Source: Chlorogloeopsis sp. ULAP01 (GTDB lineage Bacteria; Cyanobacteriota; Cyanobacteriia; Cyanobacteriales; Nostocaceae). Taken from it: 64,000 bases of DNA. The position numbers and the translations under genes were made by a program. This document shows, piece by piece, positions 1-8,991 of the stretch; the stretch's first letter is position 1; every line of letters starts with the position of its first letter. The stretch lies in the NCBI RefSeq assembly GCF_030381805.1, contig NZ_JAUDRH010000008.1, forward strand, positions 186,001 through 250,000. Direction: 5' to 3'. The notes under the pieces are model-generated. The model made no database searches and was not told the origin of the DNA. It saw only the letters and a list, made by a program, of their open reading frames with translations.

Positions 1-969
1 AAGTACTGTTAAACGCAATTCTTGTTTGGTTTCAGTTTTTAGATATTGCTCTTGCAGGGGTTGCCACTGTTGCCACATTCGATAGCGATTTTGGGCTAAT
101 ACATTAGCCAAAGTAGGAAGTTGAGTGTGAAGTTCGCATTTGAAAACATCCACAAACCACTCACTTAAAACTACGCTATCTTGCATAGATCCCAAAATAT
201 CTTGGATATTTTTGACTTGGGCAACATAATTTGTGTAAGATTCACCATATAAGTCGCTAAATAACTCCATTTGGTACCGCAGGCGTTTAGTTTGTTTACG
301 CAAACTATGAAGAAGCTTGCCATTGGTTGTTAATTCTTGTTCTATTGTTTCTGCTTCCCAGTCTTGTGAGGTAATTACTCCTGAATTTTCCACTTGAATT
401 CCGACTAACCAACCTGGATGCAGCAAGAAACTACTGATCTCTGGCAAAAGTAAATCTGGTAAAACTTCCTGCATCGGTAGAGATGCTAGTGGTTGATAAC
501 TAGGTTCATCCAACCAATCTTGTAAGCTTTGTTTTATTGATTTATAACGCTCATCTTTAAATGTTGTTCGCACATCTTGCAGTGCTTTTTCACGCTGTTT
601 TTCCAAGGCATCGAAAGCTGTTTGTAGAGATTGCCGTTCTTTTTTCGGTAAATCTGGTTGAACGAGATTTTCTAAAGTTTCTTTTAGCACATCTAAGTCT
701 CGCAAATTGCCAAGACGACGTGCAATTTTACCGAGGTTTTTATCGCTAACTAACTTCGGCAAATTTAACGCTTGATCAAACCTACTGACAGCAGTTCGCA
801 GGCGACGTATACCTACTCGCATTTGATGCAGCGCTTCTGGATCTTTATCTTTTTTTACTTCTGTTTCCCATTTCAAAGTTTTTTTAAAGTGTTTTTGGAT
901 TGCTGAATACGCATAGTATCCTAAACTTTTTACGTTGCTTTTCACTTTCGAGTTGCTAGCTAAGGTCAT
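1..969 (-). CDS. CHAD domain protein (3' end outside window)
   Basis: The reading frame is open from an ATG at 969 down to base 1 with no stop, so the C-terminus lies outside the window. After about 45 residues it shows the CHAD signature HQMRVGIRRLRTAVSRF, then LGNLRDLDVL and, about 180 residues later, a second block KLLHSLRKQTKRLRYQMELF. CHAD domains are helical, rich in conserved His/Arg/Lys, and known to bind inorganic polyphosphate. No CYTH triphosphatase domain precedes the CHAD part here, so this looks like a stand-alone CHAD protein, possibly a polyphosphate-granule protein. No partner gene is visible. Confidence 0.85.
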   Translation of the reverse strand, partial: MTLASNSKVKSNVKSLGYYAYSAIQKHFKKTLKWETEVKKDKDPEALHQMRVGIRRLRTAVSRFDQALNLPKLVSDKNLGKIARRLGNLRDLDVLKETLENLVQPDLPKKERQSLQTAFDALEKQREKALQDVRTTFKDERYKSIKQSLQDWLDEPSYQPLASLPMQEVLPDLLLPEISSFLLHPGWLVGIQVENSGVITSQDWEAETIEQELTTNGKLLHSLRKQTKRLRYQMELFSDLYGESYTNYVAQVKNIQDILGSMQDSVVLSEWFVDVFKCELHTQLPTLANVLAQNRYRMWQQWQPLQEQYLKTETKQELRLTVL

Positions 970-1257
970 AGGAATTAACACACCTTAGACAAATATCAAT
1001 GATTGTATAGAATATATTAAATAATAGCATTGATTATAATTTCGCAGTGTCTTTTAACCAATTGATGTATTCTTAAAGTAATGCGAATTATTGTCATATT
1101 TATTTTTGAGATTGCAATAATCCAAAAAATATTTGATTTGTAAAGTAATTTAACAATAAATTTATTTTGGCATTTGTGTATTTCAAAATAGCTAATACTG
1201 AGTATTTTAATATACGAAAAATATATATAAAATCTATCTAAGTAGAGGGCATGTAAA

Positions 1258-2322
1258 ATGCAAAACCCAAACTTTTTAAATCAAGTTTTACTTACATTTA
1301 CTGATAATTTTAAAGAACACAGGGAAGACTTATCGGCAGTGATGCTGACAGATCAAAAGTATTTATGGTTAGGATCAGATGAAACCTCAACTATTGAACG
1401 TCTGTACTGGGAGAATAATAATTTTGCCCAGCATAAACAATTTCATGTAGCAGAATATATCAGTTTACCCGCCCCAGAAGAGGAAGAAATTGATATTGAA
1501 GGTATTGATTACAGTGGTTATTATCTGTGGATAGTTGGTTCTCATAGCTGGAAACGCAAAAAACCAAAATCCAAAAAATCTGATGTCGAAAATATTAAGA
1601 GATTAACACAAGTTAAATCAGAACCAAACCGCTATATTTTAGCTCGTATTCCTCTTGTTGACGGTGAGTTACACAAATCTTGCCCTCATCCAGAAGATTC
1701 TAATGTGCAGTTAACTGCTGGCAAATTAGAAGTAACGCAGCAGGGAAACTTACTGATGGAAGCTTTAGCAGACGATCCTCATTTAGGTTTTTTTGTCAAA
1801 GCAGAAATTCCCGGTAAAGATAATGGCTTTGATATTGAAGGTATAACAGTCTATCAAAACCGTATTTTTGTGGGATTGCGCGGCCCTGTACTGCGTGGTT
1901 GGGCTGTAATGTTGGAAATAGAAGTAAATTCATCTCAACCAGGAGTGCTGAGTTTACAGAATATTTCAGAAGAGGAAAGGCAGTACAAAAAGCATTTTAT
2001 ATTCTTGAATGGTTTAGGGATTAGAGACTTGTGCGTGCATGGAGAGGACTTGTTAATCTTAGCAGGACCAACAATGGATTTGGATGGGCCAGTGCAACTA
2101 TACTGTTTGCCAGGAGGGGTTCACTTGCAAGAAAATGTCCTTCATAATCCAAAGTTAGTACAAGACTTTCCCTATGGAAATCGGGACGATCATGCTGAGG
2201 GTATAACCTTATCTCAAGATTTGTTTGGAGAACCTTCCCTGTTGGTGGTTTATGACTCTCCAGCAAAGGCTAGGCTGGTAGATGATAGTGGTGTTATAGC
2301 AGATATATTCAAGCTAGGTTAA
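1258..2322 (+). CDS. DUF3616 domain-containing protein
   Basis: A 354-residue soluble protein with no signal peptide. The sequence pattern (EHREDLSAV near residue 20, IEGIDYSGYYLWIVGSHS near 80, FDIEGITVYQNRIFVGLRGP near 195, DDHAEGITL near 320) fits the DUF3616 family, which appears to be a repeat-containing, probably beta-propeller-like fold. The three recurring D-x-E-G-I blocks suggest blades of such a repeat. The biochemical role of the family is unknown. The start ATG follows a purine-rich AGAGGG. It stands alone, with large gaps on both sides. Confidence 0.8.
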   Translation: MQNPNFLNQVLLTFTDNFKEHREDLSAVMLTDQKYLWLGSDETSTIERLYWENNNFAQHKQFHVAEYISLPAPEEEEIDIEGIDYSGYYLWIVGSHSWKRKKPKSKKSDVENIKRLTQVKSEPNRYILARIPLVDGELHKSCPHPEDSNVQLTAGKLEVTQQGNLLMEALADDPHLGFFVKAEIPGKDNGFDIEGITVYQNRIFVGLRGPVLRGWAVMLEIEVNSSQPGVLSLQNISEEERQYKKHFIFLNGLGIRDLCVHGEDLLILAGPTMDLDGPVQLYCLPGGVHLQENVLHNPKLVQDFPYGNRDDHAEGITLSQDLFGEPSLLVVYDSPAKARLVDDSGVIADIFKLG

Positions 2323-2893
2323 AAAAGTTGGGGTTTTTGTTTTTTGCGCAGTTAAGTAGGGGAGGTTAAAAACGATCAGATGTTCTGCCCACCGAACTTC
2401 AGAGCCTCCCGGAGCGAGGAGCTAACGCACTTCGGCGGTAGACGCAAAGCGGCTTCTGTGAAGTAGCCGCCGCTCTGAGTTCTCGTTTTATTACCGTTGT
2501 GTTGCGGCTATGCAAGAATTTGAGAATTTAAGAGAATTAGAAGTAGCGCTTAACGCACCCTACTGGCGTAGCACTACAGTTTAAGGTTTACTTTATGAAT
2601 CATCTTTTATTCAGATTTTTTGATGTAGCGGCAACTTCATAAATATAGTTTTGATTTAAATTTGTTTAATAAATAAAAGATGAGAATAATTCAAAATATC
2701 AAACTATTAGTATAGGTAAAGACACTGCCTGGTAATTTTTAATCCTTTCTTTTGATAGAGATAAATGTAATTGATTTGAGTTGAATTAGAAGTATTGTGT
2801 CTCGCAATCAGCCGATGCAAGAAATCGGTTGCAAAGTTATTTCTATAATTTGCCGAGATTCAGCCGAGATTTACACAAATCAGGGGTAATCAA
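2323..2893. repeat. Intergenic region with a dispersed palindromic repeat
   Basis: No gene is seen in this stretch. Bases about 2395-2485 hold a cyanobacterial dispersed repeat made of short inverted arms (CTCCCGGAGCGAGGAG, then GTAGACGCAAAGCGGCTTCT). The core GTAGGCGCAAAGCG recurs near 50865, and GTAGACGCAAAGCG recurs near 62756. The rest is AT-rich and presumably holds the promoter of the following DUF4383 gene. Confidence 0.6.
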
Positions 2894-3373
2894 ATGGAAA
2901 ACATTAACGCGGCAAAACTGACAGAGCGTTACTGTGCTTTAACTATTGGCATTCTCTTTCTAGTTCTTGGTATAGCTGGATTTATACCAGCTTTTGTTTC
3001 ATTACCAGGAACAACAGCATCCTATATCCCCGCTAACATGGCTCCTGGTGCCTATTCTGCCGGATTTGGCTATGTATTTGGGATTTTCCCCACTAACTTC
3101 TTGCATAATCTTGTATATTGTGCCGTGGGTTTGTTAGGAATTGCTTCTTATACTAACGCCACAAGTGCGCGACTTTTCAATGCTACTTTTGCAGTCGCCT
3201 ATATCATCATCGCCATTATGGGATTATTGCCCTTTGGTAAAACGATGTTTGGTTTAATGCCTATTTTTGGTAACAATGTTTGGCTGAATGCTTTAACAGC
3301 GATCGCTGCTGGCTACTATGGGCTAATCATACCAAATAAAATAGCAGGCACGAATGTATCGCATAACGTTTAA
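2894..3373 (+). CDS. DUF4383 domain-containing membrane protein
   Basis: A 159-residue integral membrane protein with four predicted membrane segments (about residues 15-37, 68-88, 95-117 and 127-147). The pattern FGIFPTNFLHNLVYCAVGLLG in the middle is typical of DUF4383 proteins, which are small membrane proteins of unknown function, often stress-associated. The start ATG is preceded by AGGGGTAATCAA. A strong inverted repeat follows the stop at 3384-3413. Confidence 0.85.
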   Translation: MENINAAKLTERYCALTIGILFLVLGIAGFIPAFVSLPGTTASYIPANMAPGAYSAGFGYVFGIFPTNFLHNLVYCAVGLLGIASYTNATSARLFNATFAVAYIIIAIMGLLPFGKTMFGLMPIFGNNVWLNALTAIAAGYYGLIIPNKIAGTNVSHNV

Positions 3374-3383
3374 TATCAAGTAG

Positions 3384-3413
3384 GGTGCGTTACGGCTTAA
3401 AGCCTAACGCACC
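3384..3413. terminator. GGTGCGTTA inverted repeat after the DUF4383 gene
   Basis: The arms GGTGCGTTA and TAACGCACC flank CGGCTTAAAGCC, giving a nearly perfect hairpin 11 bases after the stop codon. No U-tract follows. The same GTAGGGTG-CGTTA type of hairpin is a common dispersed repeat in cyanobacteria, so it may be a repeat that also acts as a terminator. A related degenerate copy lies near 6755-6790. Confidence 0.5.
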
Positions 3414-3634
3414 GCTTAATACAAATTTTGGATTTTGAATTAAAACTATTCCAGAATTGTATAACAAGACTTTTGATGCCAACTTGGTATATTAACATCT
3501 TGCACTAATAAGGTGGGCATTGCTTAGATTTGGTTCAAAACCTTATTTTGGCGTTACGAGCAATGCCTTCCCTACGCTGATTGAGAAAGGAGATAGAAAA
3601 TGCGTTAGCATAGCCTATGATTGCTTTATTCGTA

Positions 3635-5122
3635 CTAGCTAATATTAACAAGCGATTGATAATTAGATATACTTTTACGTCCTCTGTAAAGATATTTTTT
3701 CAGCAAGTTACCCAAAATAGAAATTCCTTTTTCGATATCCTCTGCTGAGTTAGCGAAAGTCAGTCGCATTGCTGGGTATCCTTGTTTATCTGGGAAAAAT
3801 GGTGAACCGCAAAAAATTAAAATATTTTGTGATAAAGCTTCTTTCGTGATATCTTGAATGGGAACATCTCCTGGTAATTGCACCCAAAGAAATAAACCTC
3901 CTTTAGGAACAGTCCATCTTGCCTCTTCCGGAAAATAATTCTCTATTGCTTGGAGCATAATATTGCGACTTTGAAGATTTTCTGTTCGCAATTGACTGAG
4001 GTGACGGCGGTAATGCCCTGATGCTAAATATTCACTAACTATTGCCTGAGAAAAGGTGGACACATGAACATCGTGAAATAATTTACGCTCAAGAATGGCT
4101 TGATAATGTTCGCCTGTAACTACCATATAACCAACTCTTAACCCAGGTACTAAAGTTTTAGAAAATGTACCAACATAAGTTACCCAATTAGTTTTATCTA
4201 AAGCTTTGATTGGAGCTGGTACAGGCTCAAAATTTAATCCTTCATAAGCGTTATCTTCTAAAAGCGGACATTCATATTGTTCGGCTAGGGCAAGCAATTT
4301 TTGGCGGTGAGCTTGGGTAGTTGTCAAACCTGTAGGATTGTGTAGTGTACTGATAGTGTAAATTAATTTCGGGTGATGACTGCACAAATATTGTTCTAAT
4401 AATTCTAAATTTATTCCTTCAGGAGTCATAGGAATACCAATGATCTTTGCTCCTAAACTTTCTAGGATGGCAATCACTCCAAAATATGTGGGAGCTTCTA
4501 CAATTACCCAATCTCCTGGACGCACAAAATGATAAATTGCCAATGACAAAGCTTGCTCAGAACCATTAGTAACAATTAAGTTTTCCGTTGATACATCTAA
4601 TCCTTGATGTACCAACATTTGAGCAATTTGTCTGCGTAGTGTTAACTGTCCTTGAGGCAGATCATACTTGGATAGTGCATCTGCTTGGTTAAGCGCTCGT
4701 TTAGCAATTTGTGTTAAATTTTTTGGAGGACGAGGGCAACCAAAGCTTAAATCTATCATCCCTGGTTGTCTCTGTGCATGCACCCCAGATACATGCATAT
4801 CAAAAAAAGAATTACTGCCTGGCTCTTTAATAATTACTTCTTGAGTAGGGGAAAAGGTTGGCTGCGGATTTGCAGAAGGAATAGTTTGAGTGCTGACAAA
4901 ATATCCAGAACCCTGGCGTGCAGAGATTGCACCGTCTGCTTCTAAAACACTATAAGCCTCAATAATAGTTAGTTTATTTACTTGTAAACTCTTTGCTAGA
5001 GAACGGATTGAGGGAAGGCGATCGCCTGATTGTAGTGCTCCAGATTTAATCAGACTACTAATGCGATCGCGAATTTGCAAATAAATAGGTTGAGGTGACT
5101 GCCGATCTAAAAAAATTTTCAC
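3635..5122 (-). CDS. MocR/PdxR-type transcriptional regulator (GntR HTH plus aminotransferase domain)
   Basis: A 495-residue fusion of a GntR winged helix (residues 10-78; QIRDRISSLIKSGALQSGD, RLPSIRSLAKSLQVNKLT) and a fold-type I aminotransferase domain (about 120-475). The PLP lysine is K322 in TFSKTLVPGLRVGY, and the HNPTG motif is at 261-265. Such proteins use PLP or an aldimine as effector and regulate vitamin B6, GABA, taurine or amino-acid genes; which applies here is unknown. The length is normal. A palindrome with matching half-sites lies 94-128 bases upstream of the start and is the likely operator, shared with the divergent small gene at 5310. Confidence 0.9.
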   Translation of the reverse strand: MKIFLDRQSPQPIYLQIRDRISSLIKSGALQSGDRLPSIRSLAKSLQVNKLTIIEAYSVLEADGAISARQGSGYFVSTQTIPSANPQPTFSPTQEVIIKEPGSNSFFDMHVSGVHAQRQPGMIDLSFGCPRPPKNLTQIAKRALNQADALSKYDLPQGQLTLRRQIAQMLVHQGLDVSTENLIVTNGSEQALSLAIYHFVRPGDWVIVEAPTYFGVIAILESLGAKIIGIPMTPEGINLELLEQYLCSHHPKLIYTISTLHNPTGLTTTQAHRQKLLALAEQYECPLLEDNAYEGLNFEPVPAPIKALDKTNWVTYVGTFSKTLVPGLRVGYMVVTGEHYQAILERKLFHDVHVSTFSQAIVSEYLASGHYRRHLSQLRTENLQSRNIMLQAIENYFPEEARWTVPKGGLFLWVQLPGDVPIQDITKEALSQNILIFCGSPFFPDKQGYPAMRLTFANSAEDIEKGISILGNLLKKYLYRGRKSISNYQSLVNIS

Positions 5123-5195
5123 AATTAGGCACTCACTAAATTACTACAAAAGCTTGACTATTGGAACTATAAGCGATTTTGCTTAGTTTCACATC

Positions 5196-5250
5196 GTACA
5201 GTTGGGTGAATTTCGACTAGTACAGTTGCAATTATCAAAACTGTACTAGT
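5196..5250. promoter_or_regulatory. Probable MocR operator: direct plus inverted GTACAGTT sites
   Basis: A perfect 12-base inverted repeat has arms ACTAGTACAGTT (5216-5227) and AACTGTACTAGT (5239-5250) separated by 11 AT-rich bases. A third half-site, GTACAGTT, sits at 5196-5203, exactly 24 bases before the same octamer at 5220-5227. A direct repeat plus an inverted repeat in the divergent promoter of a MocR-type regulator is the arrangement expected for dimeric MocR binding. Binding by the adjacent regulator is inferred, not shown. Confidence 0.65.
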
Positions 5251-5309
5251 TAAACTTGGTTAATTTGTACCTTATCTAATTAAAAATCTTGGGTGAACAT
5301 AAAAGATAG

Positions 5310-5564
5310 ATGGTGTATATTTTCCCAAGATTTTTTGCTATGAAGAAACAGAATTTTTTATCAATTTGTCAAAATAGTTGGCAAGCGATCGCCAATTGGA
5401 TAGCTAGTGGTTCTGAATTACAAGTATGGCAGGAATCAGACCGTTATGGTCATCCCTTTTGTTGGCACGCTTACGATCCTGTCACTGGAAGTCATGCTTG
5501 TTTTGGTTCTGAAGAAGAAATTCGGATGTGGATTGAGCAGCGTTACTACGCCAATTCTCTATAA
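5310..5564 (+). CDS. Small conserved hypothetical protein
   Basis: An 84-residue soluble protein rich in aromatic residues (WQAIANWI, HPFCWHAYDP, IRMWIEQRYYANSL). No domain is recognised. An alternative ATG at 5340 would start the protein at MKKQNF and may be the real start, because the ten residues before it are hydrophobic and neither ATG has a good Shine-Dalgarno sequence. It is divergent from the MocR regulator and shares its palindromic operator region, so it may be regulated by it. A hairpin plus T-run at 5636-5657 ends the transcript. Confidence 0.55.
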   Translation: MVYIFPRFFAMKKQNFLSICQNSWQAIANWIASGSELQVWQESDRYGHPFCWHAYDPVTGSHACFGSEEEIRMWIEQRYYANSL

Positions 5565-5635
5565 TGTTGAGCGCCCTTCGCCTTCACTTTAGTAGCGCAA
5601 GGTTGAAGTCAAAAGAATTGTATTCCGGGCTTTTG

Positions 5636-5657
5636 CACCATTTAAAATGGTGTTTTT
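5636..5657 (+). terminator. Rho-independent terminator of the small gene at 5310
   Basis: CACCATTT and AAATGGTG form an almost perfect short stem and are followed directly by TTTTT. It lies 72 bases after the stop of the small gene. Confidence 0.65.
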
Positions 5658-5726
5658 ATTTACGCACCTGCTGTACTAGAAGGGCTTGGCTCACAAACAA
5701 AGCCCGTGAAGGCGATCGCTCTTATG

Positions 5727-6030
5727 AGTGTGTGAATTAATGAAACAAGAAAGCATTCAAGCATTTTGAGTAAGCAATATGTCTTTTTGCTTGCGGAAAA
5801 CACCTATAGGAGTGCGTGAATTACTGAAATGAGAAAGCGATCGGGCATTTTGAGTAAGCAATATGCCTTTTTGCTTGCGGAAAACACCAAAATGAGAAAG
5901 CGATCAGGCATTTTGAGTAAGCAATATGTCTTTTTGCTTGCGGAAAACACCAAAATGAGAAAGCGATCGGGCATTTTGAGTAAGCATTTTGGCAAAACGA
6001 GAAAGCGATCGGGCATTTTGTTTATTGAAA
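5727..6030. repeat. 63-bp tandem repeat array
   Basis: Three copies start at 5829, 5892 and 5955 with a period of exactly 63 bases. Each begins ATGAGAAAGCGATC and runs through GGCATTTTGAGTAAGC and TTTTTGCTTGCGGAAAACACC. A divergent copy precedes them from about 5727, and truncated copies follow to about 6020. The second half of each unit pairs with itself (GCAATATGTC, TTTTTGCTTGC). Because the period is a multiple of three, a 21-residue repeat is open on both strands, but there is no ribosome-binding site and the frame ends in unrelated sequence, so I treat it as non-coding. Confidence 0.8.
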
Positions 6031-6207
6031 TTGACTTTATTTGTTGTTTTGATGAAGTGACAAGTTATAGCGATCACTTCTCCTCAGAATCGCCAAGCAT
6101 AATAACTTTGTGTTCCAGCGAATCCTTTGCGGGCTAATTAAGCTTGTTGTTATATAGTGGTATAAGATGAAAAAGTATAGAATTCTCAAAAGATATCAAC
6201 ATTGTCG

Positions 6208-6429
6208 ATGAGCAAAAATGTATCTTTTCAGACAGTAATTGAATATGTAGAGGCTCTTTCGACCGAAGAGCAAGATTTACTACTCGAACTAATTTCTAAA
6301 AGGCGGATTGAACAGCGGCGTCAAGAAATTTATAGAAACGCTACACAAACATTGGAAGCAATTAGAACAGGTACAGCCAAGCATGGTACTCTTGAGGAGC
6401 TGCGGGCTGATTTGTTAAGTGAAGAATGA
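6208..6429 (+). CDS. Type II antitoxin (partner of a RelE-like toxin)
   Basis: A 73-residue mostly helical protein (SFQTVIEYVEALSTEEQDLL, then LISKRRIEQRRQEIYRNA) of the type found as antitoxin before RelE/YafQ-like mRNA interferases in cyanobacteria. I chose ATG 6208; a TTG two codons earlier is also in frame. Its stop overlaps the toxin start in ATGA (6426-6429), the usual translational coupling. The antitoxin frame is intact while the toxin is broken, so the module is no longer a working killer unit. Confidence 0.75.
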   Translation: MSKNVSFQTVIEYVEALSTEEQDLLLELISKRRIEQRRQEIYRNATQTLEAIRTGTAKHGTLEELRADLLSEE

Positions 6430-6709
6430 GATCTCTTGTTTGGGATAGTAGCTTTAAGCGTGCTTTTAAACGAGTTATTCGTAAAAATCCCCGGTTAGAA
6501 GAAATAATTTTTGAGGTTTTAGAATTACTAGCAGCCGATCATTTGCACCTACTTTAAAATCACATAAGTTAAAAGGTAATTTAGAGGGTTTGTAGGCTTG
6601 TTGGGTTGAGTATGATTGCCGTATTATCTACACATTTCAGCCAAATCCTGATGAAGATGAGGATATGATTGTGCTAATTGATATTGGCACTCATGATGAG
6701 GTGTATTGA
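6426..6709 (+). pseudogene. RelE/YafQ-like toxin, inactivated by frameshift and nonsense
   Basis: The frame starts well (MRSLVWDSSFKRAFKRVIRK) but stops after 43 codons. A missing base near 6540 restores the rest: in the next frame FAPTLKSHKLKGNLEGL continues, is broken by TAG at 6593-6595 where the family has Trp, and resumes as ACWVEYDCRIIYTF to HDEVY and a stop at 6707-6709. These blocks are the conserved core of RelE-like ribosome-dependent RNases. Two independent lesions make a sequencing error unlikely as the only cause. Confidence 0.8.
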
Positions 6710-6749
6710 GAAATTTATGGAAAGCGATCGCCATAAAAAATCTCCAATT

Positions 6750-6840
6750 TGTAGTAGGGTGTGTTAGGACGATAGTCCATAATGCACCATCAACTCTCCC
6801 AAAAATGGCGGGTTATGCTTCGCTAACCCACCCTACATTT
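6750..6840. repeat. Two adjacent inverted-repeat elements
   Basis: A GTAGGGTG-type hairpin (about 6755-6788) is followed by GGCGGGTTATGCTTCGCTAA with ACCCACC (6797-6835). Both are common dispersed palindromes and lie between convergent genes, where they may serve as bidirectional terminators. Confidence 0.5.
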
Positions 6841-6851
6841 TATTGAATAAT

Positions 6852-7688
6852 TTATTTTTTGGTAATTCCTTCATTTTCTTCTGTAACTGGCAGTGGGAAT
6901 CTTTCGCCAGCTAAGTAAGCATCAAAATTTTGTTGAAAGTAAAGCCATGATGTCATATCTTCCACTTCATCTGAACAGGATTTTGGAGCATTTTTATATA
7001 AAGGAACGCGGGTATTAATTTCATCTTGAAGCAGTTGTGGTAACTCGTTAAAGCCACTAACTTTGCTGCCGTAAGCACTATAGATAAGATAACCGGGGCG
7101 ATCGCCCATGTTCATCCAAGGTAACCATTGACCAATCCTATCCCAACTTAGCCTTAGTTGAGAAACTGAAGACATTTCCTCATTAAATAAATCTGCGGTG
7201 GGGACAGTGATTTTAAATAACTCCGCAGCTTGATAAGTAGATTGTGGACTGTATTGAGCTAATTTAGAATCTTCTGTTAGGGGATTATCATAAGTAGGAA
7301 ATATATCAAACATGAAAGTTGTGCTATCACCGTCTACTAGCGCCGGAAACTTCCCCCTAAAATTGCCTTGTACTGGACTATTGGCGACGTGCATAATCGT
7401 AACTGTTTCTCCCGTCCAAGGATTATCCCACTTATGTAAAATCTCCTCTGTTTGGGGATTGAGATAGTAAGTCAGTTCTCTAGAGGTAAAATCCCAGCTA
7501 CTCTCTTCAGTGGGAATACACCTACTGACATTCATACCGACCATTTTAAACAAGAGTGTTCGTTTTTCACCGGGCATAAAAGCGTAAATTTTACCTGTCC
7601 AAATCAGAAAGCTGGATTCGTTAGGATCGAGGGATGAACGAGTTTTAACCCAGTGCGAGGCATCTAATTCTTGAATTTGGGCAACCAT
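6852..7688 (-). CDS. DUF1838 domain-containing protein
   Basis: A 278-residue soluble protein matching the DUF1838 family in its features: an early W-G-K block (FLIWTGKIYAFMPGEKR), a Trp-rich middle (SSWDFTSRELTYYLNPQT, LHKWDNPWTGE) and WDRIGQWLPWMNMGDRPG. The function of the family is unknown. I chose ATG 7688 because AAGGAAG lies seven bases before it; an ATG 11 codons upstream is open but has no such site. No operon partner is visible. Confidence 0.8.
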   Translation of the reverse strand: MVAQIQELDASHWVKTRSSLDPNESSFLIWTGKIYAFMPGEKRTLLFKMVGMNVSRCIPTEESSWDFTSRELTYYLNPQTEEILHKWDNPWTGETVTIMHVANSPVQGNFRGKFPALVDGDSTTFMFDIFPTYDNPLTEDSKLAQYSPQSTYQAAELFKITVPTADLFNEEMSSVSQLRLSWDRIGQWLPWMNMGDRPGYLIYSAYGSKVSGFNELPQLLQDEINTRVPLYKNAPKSCSDEVEDMTSWLYFQQNFDAYLAGERFPLPVTEENEGITKK

Positions 7689-7855
7689 TTTGGCTTCCTT
7701 GCAATCATCTAAAATCAACAATAGCTGATAGGATATATTTTCAATCTCTTAAATCCTCGAATATTCAGATATCTGTCTTGAAAATAGGGTTGGGGGAACA
7801 GAAAAAGAAATATTTTCATTCCCTCGTTGTGTGATTTATCACATCACCGTCTTGC

Positions 7856-7975
7856 ACCAGGCGACTAGAAGTCGCAGCTACACATACAAAACCCACCTAC
7901 GTGGGTTTAAAGTAAGTCCGCGTCGGCGGACTTTGCTTGTATAGCCGCGATTTCTAATCGCCAGGACTAGGTGCT
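7856..7975. repeat. Dispersed multi-hairpin repeat
   Basis: The stretch holds three nested inverted repeats in a row: GCGACTAGAAGTCGC, then AACCCACCTACGTGGGTTT, then AGTCCGCGTCGGCGGACTT, closed by GCCGCGATTTCTAATCGCC. It lies between two leftward genes. This is a familiar element type of heterocystous cyanobacterial genomes, with no coding potential. Confidence 0.7.
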
Positions 7976-7984
7976 GCGGATGAC

Positions 7985-8896
7985 CTACCTATATCCAGTT
8001 GCGTCAGCAGGTTTACCAACATCTGCAACCTCACGGATGTAGCGCCAAGCATCAGGCTGGGAACCATCCAGATCTGTAAAGCCATAAACCTTAGCTAGTT
8101 GACCGCTCGATAGCGACTGACCATTCCAGCGAGCAACATCCGGATCTTGGGCAAGACAGGCAACGGCACGACCGATATAACGGGGGGTTTCAGAGATAAC
8201 GAAGTGAGGCTCTTTTGCTGTGGCATCCTGCCAGTTTGCTTCGCTCACCTCAAAGTGATCCAACATAATTTCTGAGCGCAACCAGCCTGGAGTCAATGCA
8301 ACGGCTGTGCATTTATGGGGTTGAAGCTCTTGCGCCAGTGCCCAAGCCATGCGGATTACCGATGTTTTTGCTAGATCGTAAAACAGCGACAGTCGATAGT
8401 TTTTTTCGTTATATTCTGCCGTGCCATCGGTGATTTCGATAACCAGTCCGCCCGGATTTTTGATTAACAGCGGCAGTGCAAAGTGGCTGGTAATGATATG
8501 CGTGTCGATCGCCAACCTCAGCATTCGTAGTCCCCGATCCAAAGAAAGCTCCCAAATAGGCTTGTTCAAATCCACTAGGTATTCTGCGCCGATATCGTTG
8601 ACCAAAATATCTAACCGCCCTTGTTCGCTCTCAATTCGTGCCACTAGAGCCTGAACCTGTGCCTGATCGAGATGCTCGACCTGAACAGGGATGCCCTGAC
8701 CGCCCGCTTGATTCACTAGGTCTGCTGTCTGTTCAATGGTTTCAGAACGGTTGTATTCGGAGCGATGAGCGTGGGTGGTTCGACCTGTGACATAAACAAT
8801 TGCACCAGCCGCACCCAGTTCAGTGGCGATGCCACGACCCGCCCCGCGTGTTGCTCCAGCCACCAGAGCTACTTTGCTCTTAAGAACCTGATTCAT
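7985..8896 (-). CDS. SDR family oxidoreductase
   Basis: A 303-residue classical short-chain dehydrogenase/reductase. The nucleotide-binding motif is GATRGAGRG (residues 14-22), the structural motif is NDIG near 110, and the catalytic pair is YDLAK near 173. The TGR after the second strand suggests NADP preference. A good AAGGAG precedes the ATG. It lies 95 bases downstream of the 478-residue gene, in the same direction, and could be part of that operon. The substrate is unknown. Confidence 0.88.
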   Translation of the reverse strand: MNQVLKSKVALVAGATRGAGRGIATELGAAGAIVYVTGRTTHAHRSEYNRSETIEQTADLVNQAGGQGIPVQVEHLDQAQVQALVARIESEQGRLDILVNDIGAEYLVDLNKPIWELSLDRGLRMLRLAIDTHIITSHFALPLLIKNPGGLVIEITDGTAEYNEKNYRLSLFYDLAKTSVIRMAWALAQELQPHKCTAVALTPGWLRSEIMLDHFEVSEANWQDATAKEPHFVISETPRYIGRAVACLAQDPDVARWNGQSLSSGQLAKVYGFTDLDGSQPDAWRYIREVADVGKPADATGYR

Positions 8897-8991
8897 CTAA
8901 ATCTCCTTTAGTTTTACCTCCTGTTGAAGTTGACTTGTATTCACTATAGTAATAAGTGCAAGAAGTTGAATCTTTGTGTAGCAAACTAATA

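Noticed and set aside
5727..6030. CRISPR array
   Set aside because: The repeats are directly tandem with a 63-bp period, have no unique spacers, and no cas gene is near.
5829..6137. Coding gene for a 21-residue repeat protein
   Set aside because: Open only because the period is a multiple of three; no ribosome-binding site, and the frame runs into unrelated sequence.
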